Below are positions 9,460-20,377 of a stretch of 64,000 nt of DNA, piece after piece; the first letter of the stretch is position 1, and every line of letters starts with the position of its first letter. Origin of the DNA: Ottelia alismoides. Lineage: Eukaryota > Streptophyta > Magnoliopsida > Alismatales > Hydrocharitaceae. Made by a program: the position numbers and the translations under genes. The notes under the pieces were generated by a model. The model saw only the letters and a program-made list of their open reading frames with translations, ran no database searches and was not told the origin of the DNA. The stretch is taken from the NCBI GenBank assembly GCA_037367405.1, contig JAZKJV010010135.1, forward strand, positions 124,001-188,000, read 5' to 3'.

Positions 9460-11295
9460 CTAATGATCACTGCATGGTGCGAGCGGGGCGCCACAGAGCC
9501 CGGGGTTTCCCATGAACGCCGCCGCCGGGAACCTCGACCCGTTCGCCGGTATGCCCCCGCTCAGGCCGTTCTCCGACAGGTCAATCTCCGTGAGCTCCTC
9601 CAGCTCCAGGAGCCCCGCCGGGATCCCCCCGCTCAGCCCGTCACCCGCCATCCCCACCACCTTCAGCTTCCTCATCTTCATCATCGTCTGCGGTATCAGT
9701 CCCCCGATCGGGTTGCGCGACAACACCAGCTTCTCTATCGAGTCCATCGCCGTGAAGCTCCCGACGTCGCTGCCGATCGGCCCGGTGAACTGGTTGCTCG
9801 ACACGTCTATGGAGATGAAGTGCCCAAGTGGGTCCTTGACGCTCTTCGTGAAGATGGTATCCATGGACCCCGAGAATTCGTTGGAGTGGAGGTCAAGGTC
9901 CATGAGCAGGGAGAGGTTCTTGAACTCGACTGGGATCACCGAGTCGAGTCGGTTGTTGGAGAGGTTGAGGAAGGACAGCGTGGTCATGTTGCCGATCCAC
10001 GTCGGCATTGGCCCGGAGAGGGTGTTGGAGGAGAGATCAAGTACGGAGATGGACTGCGACGAGCCCAGCCACATGGGCAGCTCGCCTGTGAGGCCGGTGC
10101 CAGCCAAAACGAGCTTGAAGAGCTCGGAAAGCTCCGCGACCCAGTCGGGGATGGTGCCGAGCTTGAGGGGATTGTAGGAGAGGTCCAAAGTCTGGAGCCT
10201 CCAGAGCTCGGCAAGCTGCGGCGGAAGAGGCCCGGAGAGACCATTCCTGGAGAGATCCAACGTTTGGAGATTGGGCAATTCACCTAAAGTGGGTGGGATC
10301 CTCCCCGTGAGTTGGTTCCCGGAGAGGAAGAGATCGGTGAGTTGCGAGAGCTCGCCGAGTGAAGCAGGGAGCTCCCCGGTTATCCGGTTGTTCTCCAGTA
10401 TCAACCGTTGGATATTTTGGAGGCCTCCGATGGACTCCGGCAACATACCACTCAGCAGATTCTCCGACGCTCGGAGGAAGCGGAGGGAGACCATGCCAGA
10501 GAATGCGGAAGGGATACTATCCGTGAGGTGATTCTGGTTGAGGTACATTATCACCAATTTGGACAACTTGCCGACGGAGGCGGGGATGGCACCGGTGAGC
10601 TGGTTGTCGGAGAGGTCAAGGTAATTGAGCTCTCGGAGCCTCCCGATGGAGTTGGGTATGCTACCGGAGAGGTTGTTGCTGCCGATCAGGAGCTTCGTCA
10701 GCTTCGTGAGCTTCCCGATAGAAATGGGTATCTCACCGGCAAACCGGTTGTTGGATAGACCCAATTCTGTCAGCCGGGCCACAGAACGAAAGGGCGGGAT
10801 GCTCTCGGAGAGGAAGTTGGAGTCGAGGTGGAGCTTCTCGAGGTGAGTGAGGCCGCGGAATATTGCGGCGGGGAGGGGACCGACGAGCGCATTGGAGTCG
10901 AGGAAGAGGTGGGTGAGGTTGCGGAGGTGGCCAAGGGAGGAGGGGATGGGGCCGGAGAGGCGCTTGAGGTTGCTGAGATCGAGGATGCGGAGGGAGGTGA
11001 GGTTGGAGAGGGCAGGGGGGAGGGCGCCGGCGAGGAATGTGTCGATGGGGAAGTCATCGACTCCGCGGGAGAGGGGTCCTGGGAGGGAGAGGGAGGTGAC
11101 ACGGCCGGAGGAAGGGTCGCAGGAGACGCCGTCCCACGCGGAGCAGCAGTCGGAGGAGGGGGACCAAGAGTGCAGGAGGCCGGAGGGGTCGGCGGTGACG
11201 GAGGACTTGAAGGCGAGGAGGGCGGCACAGTCGGCGGTGTGGCAGGGAGTGGAGAGCGGGAGGAAGAGGAGGAGGAGAAGTGGAATGGCAGACAT
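9460..11295 (-). CDS. secreted leucine-rich-repeat protein (DRT100/PGIP-like, no kinase)
   Basis: An intact, intronless 611-residue protein from the ATG at 11295. An in-frame ATG at 11373 would add 26 residues. I prefer 11295 because it opens directly into a signal peptide (MSAIPLLLLLFLPLSTPCHT). An LRRNT_2 cap follows (CAALLAFKSSVTADPSGLL, with DCCSAWDGVSCD). About 20 plant-type LRRs of 24 residues (LxxLxxLxLxxNxLxGxIP) run from ~residue 75 to ~590. The C-terminal cap ends in GNPGLCGAPLAPC. There is no transmembrane helix and no kinase, so it should be extracellular or wall-associated, like DRT100 or polygalacturonase inhibitors but longer. It could act as a soluble partner of receptor kinases; that role is inference. 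GC content is far above the surroundings. Upstream (to ~11510) is free of repeats. Confidence 0.9.
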   Translation of the reverse strand: MSAIPLLLLLFLPLSTPCHTADCAALLAFKSSVTADPSGLLHSWSPSSDCCSAWDGVSCDPSSGRVTSLSLPGPLSRGVDDFPIDTFLAGALPPALSNLTSLRILDLSNLKRLSGPIPSSLGHLRNLTHLFLDSNALVGPLPAAIFRGLTHLEKLHLDSNFLSESIPPFRSVARLTELGLSNNRFAGEIPISIGKLTKLTKLLIGSNNLSGSIPNSIGRLRELNYLDLSDNQLTGAIPASVGKLSKLVIMYLNQNHLTDSIPSAFSGMVSLRFLRASENLLSGMLPESIGGLQNIQRLILENNRITGELPASLGELSQLTDLFLSGNQLTGRIPPTLGELPNLQTLDLSRNGLSGPLPPQLAELWRLQTLDLSYNPLKLGTIPDWVAELSELFKLVLAGTGLTGELPMWLGSSQSISVLDLSSNTLSGPMPTWIGNMTTLSFLNLSNNRLDSVIPVEFKNLSLLMDLDLHSNEFSGSMDTIFTKSVKDPLGHFISIDVSSNQFTGPIGSDVGSFTAMDSIEKLVLSRNPIGGLIPQTMMKMRKLKVVGMAGDGLSGGIPAGLLELEELTEIDLSENGLSGGIPANGSRFPAAAFMGNPGLCGAPLAPCSDH

Positions 11296-11689
11296 GGGAA
11301 GGTGATGAACTGAACTGGACAGTGGAAGTGGGAGTAAGCAGTAGTAACAAATGATAAGGGGGAGGAGTACCACCAGTACTAGTGCAGTGCTGCCTACTGG
11401 TGCTGGTGGGTTTCTGACAAGGTGACAATAGTTTGGGCGGATCCAAGGTCAGGTGTCCCCTGTTATCCAATGGGAGGTGCCGCCATACCTCCTATTCTTA
11501 CCAGCTTTTTCTTTTTCGGGATTTTTATACTTATAATCTTCACAAATCCTTGATAATTCATAATTATTATCCATGACCTTGAATAAGTACTCTACTTTAC
11601 ACTTATAACCCCTCGTTAGTTTAGTTCATTAACTCAATCAGACAATTAAGTTAATCTAACAAATTCACGATCTAACGACTGAACTTAAC

Positions 11690-12120
11690 CAAACCCCCCC
11701 TCTTCCCCTTCCTCCTCCAGGACCTGCACCCCCCCTCCCCCACGCACACACAAACCCCCTCACCGACCACCTCCCACTCCCATTCCTCCTTTAGCTCCCC
11801 CCACCATCGCCAACCACCTTCCCCTCCCCTTCCTCCTCCTGTCCCCCTACCCCCATCGACTACCTCCCCTTCCTCCTCCAGCTCACCCCACTCCTGCCGA
11901 CCACCTCCCCTTCCTCCTCCAGCTCCCAACACCCCCCGCCAAAAAAAGACCCCTCGCCAACCACCTCCCCTTCCTCCTTCGGCTCCCCCCACCCCAAACC
12001 CCTTCACCGACCACCTCCCCCTCCCTTTCCTCCTCCAGCTCCCCCAACCCTGTCGACCACCTCCCCTTCCTCCTCCAGCCCCCTTCCTTCGATGAACCAC
12101 CTCCTCCTTCCCCTCCCCTC
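11690..12120. repeat. pyrimidine-rich degenerate tandem repeat
   Basis: Repeats of a CCGACCACCTCCCCTTCCTC-like unit followed by CTCCAGCTCCC recur at irregular 40-100 bp intervals. The plus strand is almost pure C/T. The sister TIR element also turns CT-rich at the same relative place (~34600). Long Gly/Arg-rich minus-strand reading frames here are by-products of the repeat. Confidence 0.7.
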
Positions 12121-14049
12121 GCACAAGAAAGCCTCTTTATGAAGAGTATCCCAAGCCGGTGGTTCAATAGGAGTAAAACTTGCTCTTCTGTGACCAACGA
12201 GCCCGGACAACCAAAGTAGTCCCTCGAGCCCCATTGGATCCACTTTTGTCTCGCTTGAGCCACCTGAAAAATTGAAAATCATCCTTTGCTAAATGTGAAA
12301 TTAACTGATGATCGTTGCAGGTGAGTAAATTTAGATTAATAAAAAAGATCACCTAATTGATTAACGAATTAAATTAAGAGTTGTCAAAATTTTATTAATT
12401 TGGACAAGCCCAAGGTCGAATTCAGGGATGTCGTTGTCTCAGGTTAATTTTTAGATCATTTATGTGTTAGATTTCCAAGAGAATTTTTTAGCTATTTTTT
12501 CGTATTTATTTATGCAATGTCAAATTCAGAATATTTTTCATTTTATGACATAAGATGCATGCATGAAAAATCAACACTTTTTATAGATTTTTATGCAAAT
12601 TTTTGTGAAAAAGAAATGCAAAAAATATGAAATTTTAAAAGAATATTAAAAATGATTAAATTAACCTGCTATAATTTTTTAAATTTTTTGATACAAAATT
12701 ATTTTTTGTGAATTAAATAAATAGACTGTGTAGTTTTCAGTGAATTAATCTTAATAATTAGAAAACTTAATTATCTTATAGAAATAAAACTGCCCTAGGT
12801 ATATCAATGAAGATCTATCCAGGAAAAATTCTAATACCTAAAAATACTTAGTTTACGGATAATTAAAAATCACTTACTTCAATCCCAACATAATTTATTT
12901 TAAGCAAATTATACATGAAAATAATGTGATTTTTGGAAGCATGCAAAGCACAAATACTTCTACCTAAGATGAATTTTTGAGAATTTTAGGAGCAAAAAAA
13001 GATTTACTATGAATTTCAGAGATCACAATGGGTTAAATATATTTTTTTTGCCACAATTAAAATAATAAATAATTCCAGTCTCGTCAAAAGTATAAATAAA
13101 TCAACATATAGTAGATAATTAGTTGGATAATATAATACAATTTTTGAAATTAAAAATAGATGCCAAATAGAGGTTCAAAATCATGTTCCAACATAAGGGT
13201 GTCTATGCAAAATTACAAAATAAAATAACTGAAATAAAAACTAAAAGGGCTATAGTGGGATTACCAGAACTCGGATGGGAATCCTTGCAATTTCTCCGTG
13301 CTGGGTGTGTAATGCACGTGTTGGCTGGTCGACGGGGCTCCTACGCAATACCCTAGGAAGGTGGGGGCTTCACTACAAGATTCCCATGCACCCACATGTG
13401 TGGTGCATGTAGAGGTTGAGCTACAAGTGGAGCCTTGGGATCGATGCTCCACATGGCGGCTTTGAGAGTTTCGGTTATCCTCGAAGCTAAGAGTCGGTCC
13501 TAGCCTCCAGATGGCGGGCGGAGGTTGTTCAAGCGACCCGAGGCACGTGGGCTCGAGTGGAGGATTGGTTGGTGCGACACGGGGAGCTTTAGTCTGTTGG
13601 ATGAGGGAGCATGGGAGCACAATCAGTAGGCTGGCACAACCCTGACCTCCCGATGAGAATAGGGCGGTAGCTAGAGTTCGTCCATGAAGCTAACGTACAA
13701 AGGCGGAGGAGATGGAATCGATCGACAGATGACCAACGTCTGGTGTTGTGTGTAGCTCACGATGACACACGGTGGTTGGCATATCCCTTGGCAAGATGTT
13801 GCAGCCGAGGGAGATGAAGCTCGAAATGCTGCTTGTAGGTTGTAGGTGGATGTACTCTTATTGCAGGTGTAAGGAAAGCGGAGGAGAAACTACTCTATCT
13901 GTGATTTCAGCTGGAGATGAGAGGTCACAGGGGGTAGAACAAGAAGCAAAGGCTTTTAAAGGTGGAGGTGATCTTCGTCGGTGGCTGGTGTGGTGTGTGC
14001 CGAGGCGGAAGGCGAACACGAAGATGTTTGAGTTCGGGTTTAAAGCAAA

Positions 14050-14160
14050 TGAAAGAAGAAGAAGAAGAAGAAGAAGAAAAAGAACGAGGAAGAAGGTTGA
14101 TGGGACAGAAGTTGTAGAGGAACAAGGAAAAGAAAGAAGAAGAAGAAGAAGAAGAAAATT
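14050..14160. repeat. GAA/AGA microsatellite tracts
   Basis: Two purine tracts (about 14051-14088 and 14128-14156) of GAAGAA/AGAAGA lie inside the inverted LTR. They create Arg/Lys- and Ser-rich false ORFs. Confidence 0.85.
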
Positions 14161-15302
14161 TTTGACGAAGAGAGAACAAACCTAGAGGGTGTGTGATGTT
14201 GTGCCTGCGGGTTGGCTAAAGATGTTGCTCGACCAAGATCTTCACTTGATGAAGGAAGGCAACCTTCATATCTCTACAGTTTCTTGAATGAGCTGTAACG
14301 ATGAGGACTGATCGTCAGATCTCGCCTATCTTGTAGACCATCATCACCGTCAAGAACCTTCCCTTGTGTTAGCACCACCATGGTTGGTTCGAAGCTCAGA
14401 CCTCTGCTCTTGGAGCAGCTACGTGTCGACCCCTCAAAATCAAAAAATTAAAAGAAATAAAATTCAAAATAAATTAGTAAACGACTCAAATTAAAAAGTG
14501 GTCTTCATGAAAGTGTTCCATCTCGACGAGATCGATAACTTTTGTAAAGGAACAAAAATCAAAATAAATCATATGTATAAAGTGTATTTTTGATAGTACT
14601 CTATGTATATAAAATACCTCATTTAGGTTTTGCATTTTTTGTGATTTAAATTAGATAAAGTCAAAATAAAATCAAATAAAATATAAAATAAAAATTTACA
14701 TATTAATCTAATTTTTTGGTATTTTTAATCATTTAGAAAATAAATAAAATAAAGAAAATAAAAGAGGAGGGACTTATATACAGACTCAGAGTGACTTATT
14801 TTCTTTAATTTTTAATTCAATTTTTATTTATATTTTTGCACACTTCATTAAAAATATAAATCAAAGAGAATAAATAGAAAATAAATAAATAAAAAGAGTT
14901 AATAATGTACATAAAATAATAATGTCAAATAAAATAAAATATACAATATACAATGAGGCCCCAAAACTCAAGTTTCACATATGAACTCCGATTCTTTTGA
15001 GTTCGGTCTTGTTTTGTAAATAATTGAATGTACGTTAATTCAAAAGTGAGTAGGAGTTCATAAGAGACTACGTGTTAGAGACGTTTGTATTTTGCGACTT
15101 TTCCTCTAAAAACTAGGGTTTAGGTTTATTTGACCATTATACAAGTTAGTGTGTTTTTGATATATTTTCTTTATTAATGTTAGTATTATGTACACAATAG
15201 AGTGGATTTGAAAATTAATTAAAAATAAGAGAAGTTATGAGGATTTTTTTGATATGTTAGTATTAATGTTAGTATGTTTTTGATATGAGAAGTTATGAGA
15301 AG

Positions 15303-18300
15303 TGATGAATCTACGTATCATCATCTTTATTCTATCATTTTGGCCTTAAAAACCCTAGTAAATGTGTGTAACTACTGTTAAATCATGCATTTTAGCATTC
15401 ATGTATCATGGTGTAAATAGTGTATAAAATACTATTTTTAATGCCAAAATTATAGAATAAAGAAAAGAAAAGAAAAAGAATAAAATATTGTAAATATTTT
15501 ATGACCCGAAACCCCGAGTCCTAGGCATCTCGATGACTAGGTCGACAAGGAATAAAGTAGGGGGAGATAAGGGTCAAATACCTATGTTATTTTATTCATT
15601 CTTTATTCATTTTGGGACCTATTTTTGGTTCCACTTTTTATACATCAGATAAAGAAACTTTGTACATGAAATTTGTAGATAATTAAATAAATAAAAATAC
15701 AAAATTGATTTCACTGAAAAATAATATACAGATAAAAAGTTATGGTCTGAATAAAAATCCAGAATCCCAACTTCCCAGACCCCTTATCTCACAAATAACA
15801 ACTCCAAATGCAGCAAACTCATCTTTAATTGTATATAGAAGAAAATAATCTATTTAATGGTGGTGGTTTCGCATTTGGCGGAGCTACGATTTGAAAGTTG
15901 AGTTTTGGACCCACATTGTATACTTGTACAGATTAAAATATTCAATTTATTATTTATTCATTATTTTTGTATTTTTATATTTTTATACTGTTGTAATTAA
16001 TACTTATAATAATTATGTACATTAAAATTGGAATAAAAACCTAAATAAAACTTAAAATAAAATACTTACATATTTGATACATAGGTATACTACCTATACC
16101 CATACCTATACAATACCTATTTATATTTTATTAAAGATACAAAGCATATCAGAAAAATGAAATAAAAATATATTTGTGTATGTAAAAGTATTTTATAATT
16201 TTAGAAAATGAGAAACAAAAATAATAAAATTAAAATACATAGAATAAAAATAAAGTAATAAAGTATACAGATAATATACCTATATAGGGGTATAAAGGTA
16301 ACTTGTAAAATATACTTCATAAAAATAATTAAAAATCGGAAAAAATACTATATAAAATAATAAACATTTTTTTATTAAATAACCTTAAATTAATTAAATC
16401 ATTTAATATTTTTAATTTAATTTACAAACCTTTTATTTGACTTTTGCCTTTTTGCGGATGACGTGGCCCAATCAGGCCACGCCATCCATTGACCGGGGGT
16501 CAACTCCTTGACCCCAGGTCTGAGAGCGCTGGACTAGTGCAAGCACCCATCTTCTCGGATTTATGGAGACCACGCCTTGCACCTTTTTGAGTCGATTCCT
16601 TCACGACTTTTGACCCCTGTCCCTAGCTCTTACACGCCAACTGATTTCCTCGGGGATTGGATATTTGATTCGTTAGATCTCCATCGATCTTTGAGCCCAC
16701 TCGACCATGGTTCAAAAACAACCCCCACACTTCCATTTCATTTTGAACTCCCTTAACCCTAGATTTGAGCCCCTAGGCGTCGTGCTCCGGACTGGGAGGG
16801 TGACAGCCTCCCTCCAGCCGGCGAAGGAAGCTCAGGCGAAGGTTGAGGTGGAGCTTCCACCACCTCCGACCTTGTTAGGCCGTCGAGGTCCACCTTGGGC
16901 TTCTCAGCCCTCGAGGTCATTTTTTTTTCGTCCATTTTCTCGTTAGTAGGTTGTTGTTAGCCTTAGGTGTATTTTGTGTCCTTAGTTAATTGTTTAGTCG
17001 CCTAAATCGCCACCATCTACCCCTCGCCGGAGCAAGCTATTTACGCCAAACACCATTCCACTTCACCCATCTTGCACCATTCAGCGTTGGATTTTGCTCC
17101 TCCCCTTGTTGCTGTGCTTTACTTGTCATTGTAGGACCCAAGGGAGGTCCCAGCACCTCGAAGTCTGCCTAAGACGCGACTCCAGGTCCCACGCCACCGC
17201 CACGATATCCTGATGGACCTGGGGCACTTCTGAGGATTCCGCCGTATACGGAGGAGCCCCAGGGACTTTTTGCACCTTCCATCTTCCCCTGGGGATGATG
17301 CAAGAGAGGAGAGGAGCAGATCGAAGTCCGCCCCGGCGGAGTTTGTCTGTTGTTCTTCCAAACTCCCTCCGTGTCGTCGATCTGGGGGATGTTCTTCACG
17401 AGCTACAGGAGGCGTCCGATGCTCACAAACCAGCACCGTTGATCCCCTCGCGGAGATCTAATCTACGCCATCGCACCGAAGCGGTATCGGGCTCTGGTGG
17501 GCTGCCACGTGTATTAGTGAGATCGCCCAGGCCGTTGGATGCACCCCAGTGTGTGGGTATTTTGCTATTTGCCCCCCACACTTTTTGTCATATTTTATTA
17601 GTTCTGAATCTTTCTTCAGCTGTTATCTAATTTTGTAATATTTACAGAAAACCCCCTGCACTTCTCATTTACAATATTTAGTCCAGGAACTATTTTATGC
17701 AGTATAAATTTTGTGGACATTTTGCTACAAAGCCCCTGGAGTTTTGGATATTTACAATATAGTCCCTGCCAGGCGCGTGCGTACGCACGTGGCCCTGGCG
17801 TTTTTGCATTACTACCCTTAGGCTTCTGAATATTTTTTGTGAGTCCACAATGTTTTATATTCAGTTTTAAATTGTTGGACAAATTACATTCTAGCCCTCT
17901 GACTTATTGCATATTACATAAACACCCCTGCACACTGCATTTTCTTGCCGTTGTCTCTAATTTTTGCATGCGTCAATAAAACCCCAAAAAATCCCCAAAA
18001 ATCAGTTTAGATCTCTGTTGCATAGTAGTTCATCATCATATTTTTATTTTTCATATTTATTGCATTTTTAATATTTATTAAAAATCAAAAACATCCATTT
18101 TGTGCACTGTCTAGCTTATAAAATCCATAAAAAAATCTAAAAACATGCCAGAAAAATCCCAAAAAATATATTTTGTTTCTTTTAGTGTGTTTTAACTTCA
18201 GACCAAAAATCATTAAAAAATATAAAAGAAAACTCCTAAAAATCACAAAATCCCAAAAACCTTTAGAAAAATATTAAAAATTCTACAAAAATCTTAAAAA

Positions 18301-19011
18301 AACAAACTTTGTCTCTAAATTTTCTTTGTTTCATTATCTTTAAGTGAAACTTGAATTGGAGAATTTTTGCTACTGTTTTCTAATTTATTTCCCCATTTTA
18401 GTTTCAGCCTTGCATTTTATTCACTGTTTTCTCTATTTTTGACTTTAAAAATACCAAAAATATTCTTAAAAATCCCCAAAAAATCACAAAAACAGTAAAA
18501 AAGTATAAAAAGACCAAAAAGACTTTATTTGCTAATTTTTGAATATTTTTATCTATTTTTATAAATATCTCTTTCTCCCTTTTATTACATAGTTCATATA
18601 TTCCAATATTGAAAAAGAAAATATAAAAAAATATAAAATATAAAAAAGAAAATATAAAATCAGTAAATTAAAAATCAAATTACATAAAAATTAAAAATTA
18701 AAAAAAATATAAAATTAAAAACCCACAAAAAAATAGCATAATAGACATTTGATCACCTTCACACACATTTTGAGCATTTTTGCCCCGATCTAGCCTTTCT
18801 GCTCCCTGTGTTCGACCTCTACACATACTTGCACTATACACATCTTGTTGTAGAGTTATAATAAATTTTAACTCCGCACATTTACTTTCATTGCTTGATT
18901 TAATTGTTGTGGGTTAATTGTTGTTTGAATCGGGATTTTCGAGCGGTCACCGCATCGACTACGGTTTTGCCTTGTGAAACCGTACGACCTTCGAATTTTC
19001 TCAGTTCAACA
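15303..19011 (+). repeat. 5' LTR (3.7 kb)
   Basis: Starts TGATGAATCTACGTATCATC and ends TCAGTTCAACA two bases before the PBS. Compared with the 3' LTR it lacks ~100 bp near 17669, where the 3' LTR has a CACGTG-rich segment that the LTR at 57222 also has in diverged form. It is therefore a deletion in this copy. It contains the ~80-nt comb (17577-17929) and the perfect palindrome CGTGCGTACGCACG near 17775. The ORF at 16707-16946 is LTR sequence. Confidence 0.9.
18960..18984 (+). repeat. U5-end hairpin of the 5' LTR
   Basis: The arms TACGGTTT (18960-18967) and AAACCGTA (18977-18984) enclose the loop TGCCTTGTG, 30 nt upstream of the PBS. The 3' LTR has a different-sequence stem with the same loop core at 32468-32491. 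Confidence 0.8.
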
Positions 19012-19013
19012 AA

Positions 19014-19031
19014 TGGCGCCGTTGCCGGAGA
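19014..19031 (+). other. primer binding site, tRNA-Asp type
   Basis: TGGCGCCGTTGCCGGAGA is complementary to the 3' end of plant tRNA-Asp(GUC) for its first 15 bases and begins two bases after the LTR. Use of tRNA-Asp is typical of Athila-lineage elements. Confidence 0.88.
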
Positions 19032-20377
19032 GAAACAGCGCTTAGTTCGGGTCTTGTTCGTGATTGTGATTAATTGTCTATTTCGCGGTTTTTATTTTTG
19101 CTTATTTTTGCTCTTTTATTTTGATATATCATTTGAATTGTCTGACCACCCTCTTGTTTGACTTTGTGCGAGGTACGCCGATCGAGGGAGGCACTCCTTT
19201 CTAGGAGTGCTCGTGCAACCATGTGGGGCAGCTTCGGCTTCGCACTAAGGCAGACTTGGAGGGAATTTTGAAGACAATTTCTTAGCTTTTATTTTATTGC
19301 ATTTATTTTTTGTAATTCAAGTGAGAGAGAGAGACCACTATTATTGTAATAATACAGGTACCCCCGGACTTGGACTCTTGATCCTAATTTCCAAGTGATT
19401 GTTCACTTGGGGGCTCACCGCGGTTTTGTCGGCTTTTCTTCGCATTTTTTTATTTTGTTTTCCGGTTTTATTTTTCATTTTTGTTTGTGATTGAGCCCTT
19501 AGCTTTTAGGATTGCTTGCGATAGATTAAGGCCAAACACCTAATACCTTTGCATGCACCTATAGTCTCGTTTGGACTTAGTCAAATTTTAAACAGTTGAT
19601 CATCACCTTCAATCCGTCGCGCCGCGAGCTCTCCCCGCAAAGCGCTTTCTCCTAAACTCAAGTGTGTTGAGCAGAGGAGGGGTGAGCCTAGACCGGACTC
19701 TAGGGTTGAGGATTGGTGGTCAGCTTGTGGTTCTTCCCGCTAATAGCAATTTCTGAACTTAGGGCGATTTCATCGGCTTGCATTTGCATATAGATAGGTT
19801 TCAATTCTGCTGAGCATCCTTGCATGTAGAGTTTGGAGGCAAGGTGAGCATTTACGCTTTAGCATTCATCATCGTCTTTGCCGCTTGCATTGCTTTTCTG
19901 ACTCTCCCTCTGATTTTGATCACCTAGGTGCTAAGTGAATTGATTCCTCGTTAGGCGCGTGCATTTCTCACTAAAAATCCAAAAAAAGTGATAATTAATA
20001 AAATTGGGACTGCTAATATTACTTGACCCTAAAACCGATCAAAAAGAAAATCTTGTATTGGGGCGAGTAATCCCCTCATTGTCTTCGTTTTACTTGCTCG
20101 CGCACAAACTAAGGTTAGCGCCCAAATCCCATTTCAGCCCTTAAGTGTTTGCGCAACTTTTGGACTTCTCACCTAACTCTAAAACAGACAAGATAAAAAG
20201 ACCGATTTTCGGTCTCTATCGAGTTGAGTAGGTGAATTGAGGGTTTGATTTATTTTCATTTTTGTTTGTGATTGTTTTGTGTGTATTCTAGATCGTCTCT
20301 ACGCACTTGCGCCTTTCTTCACACTTCTCTTGACTTGATCTTCGTGCTCTCCCGATCATTTTCCTTTTGTTTTCGAG
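19032..20377 (+). other. long untranslated leader with conserved blocks
   Basis: No ORF. Blocks are strongly shared with the leader of the element at 57222: AATAATACAGGTAC; TTCACTTGGGGGCTCACCGC; CGCCGCGAGCTC; GTGTTGAGCAGAGGAGG followed by GTGAGCCTAGACCGGAC. A hairpin, AGACCGA-TTT-TCGGTCT, occupies 20199-20215, about 160 nt before the ORF. Such leaders in LTR elements commonly carry packaging and dimerisation signals; that role here is inference. Confidence 0.75.

Noticed and set aside
9463..11313. Several long plus-strand and alternative minus-strand ORFs over the LRR gene
   Set aside because: Shadows of the GC-rich LRR coding frame; no domains.
13772..14185. 137-codon Arg/Lys-rich ORF
   Set aside because: Lies in the inverted LTR and its tail is a GAA microsatellite.
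15231..15302. Repeated AGAAGTTATGAG before the element as a possible longer TSD
   Set aside because: Only the AGAAG next to each LTR end fits the 5-bp TSD; the longer match is repetition in the host LTR.
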